From the NCBI GenBank assembly GCA_015709615.1, contig CP054179.1, positions 3,038,001 through 3,102,000 on the forward strand: DNA of 64,000 bases, given 5' to 3'. Shown piece after piece: positions 63,069-64,000 of this stretch. The stretch's first letter is position 1, and every line of letters begins with the position of its first letter. The notes under the pieces are model-generated. The model had not been told where the DNA came from and made no database searches. It worked only from the letters and a program-made list of their open reading frames with translations. Source of the stretch: Gammaproteobacteria bacterium (GTDB taxonomy: Bacteria; Pseudomonadota; Gammaproteobacteria; Burkholderiales; Nitrosomonadaceae). The translations under genes were made by a program, and so were the position numbers.

Positions 63069-63966
63069 ACTTAATGCTGGTTTGCTGGATGAGTTTTCCG
63101 ATGCCTTATGGCTGGAAGATGGTTTGTCGCGTAACACACTCGACAGTTATCGCAATGATTTGCAACTTTTTAGCGAATGGCTCAGAAAACGCAATCAAGA
63201 TAACCGGATATTGACTGACGCGACTCATACCGATCTGCTTGAATTTTTGGCTTCCAGAGTTTCCGCCAAGATCAAGGCCAGTACAACCAGCCGCGAATTA
63301 TCCAGCCTGAAGCGTTTCTATCGTTTCTTATTGCGCCAGGGAAAAATTACCACGGACCCCAGTCTCAATATTGAAACACCCAAATTGCAGCGCAGCTTAC
63401 CGGAAAGTCTGACTGAGAAAGAAGTTGAGCTGCTACTGAGTGCTCCCGACTTACAACATCCGCTTGGCTTGCGTGATCGTGCCATGCTGGAAGTTTTATA
63501 TGCCAGCGGATTGCGCGTATCGGAGTTAATCAATTTGAAGTACTCGCAGGTCAGCATGGATATGGGGGTTTTACGCGTCATGGGCAAAGGTAGAAAGGAG
63601 CGTCTTGCGCCACTGGGGGAAGAGTCTCTCGAATGGCTAAGCCGCTACACCAAAGAAGCCAGACCCTCACTGTTGAACGGTATTGTTACCGATACCATTT
63701 TTGTGACAGCGCGTGGTGCGGCTATGACACGCCAGGCGTTTTGGTACTTGATTAAGCGCTATGCGCAAGTCGTTGGTATTGAGAAGCAACTATCCCCGCA
63801 TACTCTGCGACATGCCTTTGCCACGCATCTATTGAATCATGGTGCTGATTTGCGCGTTGTGCAATTGCTGCTGGGACATGCGGATATTTCCACTACGCAA
63901 ATTTACACCCATATCGCGCGTGAACGCCTGAAACAGTTGCATGCTAAGCATCACCCCCGTGGTTAA
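63055..63966 (+). CDS. xerD: Tyrosine recombinase XerD
   Basis: A tyrosine recombinase that resolves chromosome dimers at dif with XerC. 303 residues: an N-terminal SAM-like DNA-binding domain (LDEFSDALWLEDGLSRNTLDSY) and a catalytic domain. The catalytic residues are the arginine in ASGLRVSELI, the lysine in GKGRKER, HTLRHAFATH, the histidine in GHADISTTQIYTH, and the tyrosine there. The ATG at 63055 overlaps ogt by 14 bases. XerD is preferred over XerC from the N-terminal block and length. It is complete, ending 34 bases before the window edge. Confidence 0.93.
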   Translation: MRAPELNAGLLDEFSDALWLEDGLSRNTLDSYRNDLQLFSEWLRKRNQDNRILTDATHTDLLEFLASRVSAKIKASTTSRELSSLKRFYRFLLRQGKITTDPSLNIETPKLQRSLPESLTEKEVELLLSAPDLQHPLGLRDRAMLEVLYASGLRVSELINLKYSQVSMDMGVLRVMGKGRKERLAPLGEESLEWLSRYTKEARPSLLNGIVTDTIFVTARGAAMTRQAFWYLIKRYAQVVGIEKQLSPHTLRHAFATHLLNHGADLRVVQLLLGHADISTTQIYTHIARERLKQLHAKHHPRG

Positions 63967-64000
63967 TCAAGCAGCGATCACGGATCATCTTTTAGCTAAC

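Overview
The window looks like a chromosomal segment of an ammonia-oxidising betaproteobacterium of the Nitrosomonas type. The main evidence is a complete hydroxylamine-oxidation cluster (hao, haoB, cytochrome c554, cytochrome cM552) at 36.7-41.0 kb. Supporting evidence is the betaproteobacterial gene order gph-ubiG-ompA and tpiA-secG-tRNA-Leu-nuoA-N. Species assignment is inference; no database search was possible.

Layout. 0-0.4 kb: a decayed trace of a type I restriction methylase gene. 0.5-5.6 kb (minus strand): a membrane-anchored sulfatase-modifying-factor-fold protein, tmRNA, gph, ubiG, an MTA/SAH-deaminase-like amidohydrolase and an OmpA-type protein. 6-10.6 kb (plus): a Gld-type ABC system (ATPase, permease, GldG-like, DUF4340) running into mutM. 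10.6-14.9 kb (plus): proC, yggT, DUF167, sixA, a pseudouridine synthase and a fatty-acid desaturase. 14.9-16.1 kb (minus): rpmB-rpmG and radC. 16.3-18.4 kb (plus): coaBC, dut, DUF192. 18.4-32.9 kb: ffh (minus), ypjD-like (plus), then minus-strand spoT, rpoZ, gmk, an HDOD-GAF signalling protein, dsbA, a SPOR protein, argS, rlmB and rnr.

33-36.2 kb is the only clearly accessory stretch. It lies between tRNA-Leu(CAG) and rpsT and carries two inverted copies of an IS481-type element about 870 bp long. One has a frameshifted transposase and a perfect 7-bp target duplication. The other is intact, has no target duplication and looks mosaic. They flank a small DUF2798 membrane protein, and a short orphan reading frame lies just outside.

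36.7-41 kb is the energy core. HAO (8 haems, cross-linking tyrosine present) oxidises hydroxylamine, c554 takes the electrons, and cM552 (NapC/NirT family, with a very acidic tail) passes them to quinone. A strong hairpin terminator closes the cluster. 41.3-44 kb: pstC-pstA-pstB without pstS or phoU. 44.2-60.3 kb: tpiA, secG, tRNA-Leu(GAG) and a complete 14-gene complex I operon, nuoA-N. In an ammonia oxidiser complex I would plausibly also run in reverse to make NADH from quinol. 60.4-64 kb: htpG behind a heat-shock-type promoter, ogt and xerD.

Most of the window is ordinary housekeeping sequence. No CRISPR array, prophage or complete defence system was seen. The best leads are the IS mosaic/rearrangement next to rpsT, the unusual tails of HAO and cM552, HaoB, the catalytic-cysteine-less FGE-fold protein, and the inverted-repeat element that splits rpoZ from spoT.
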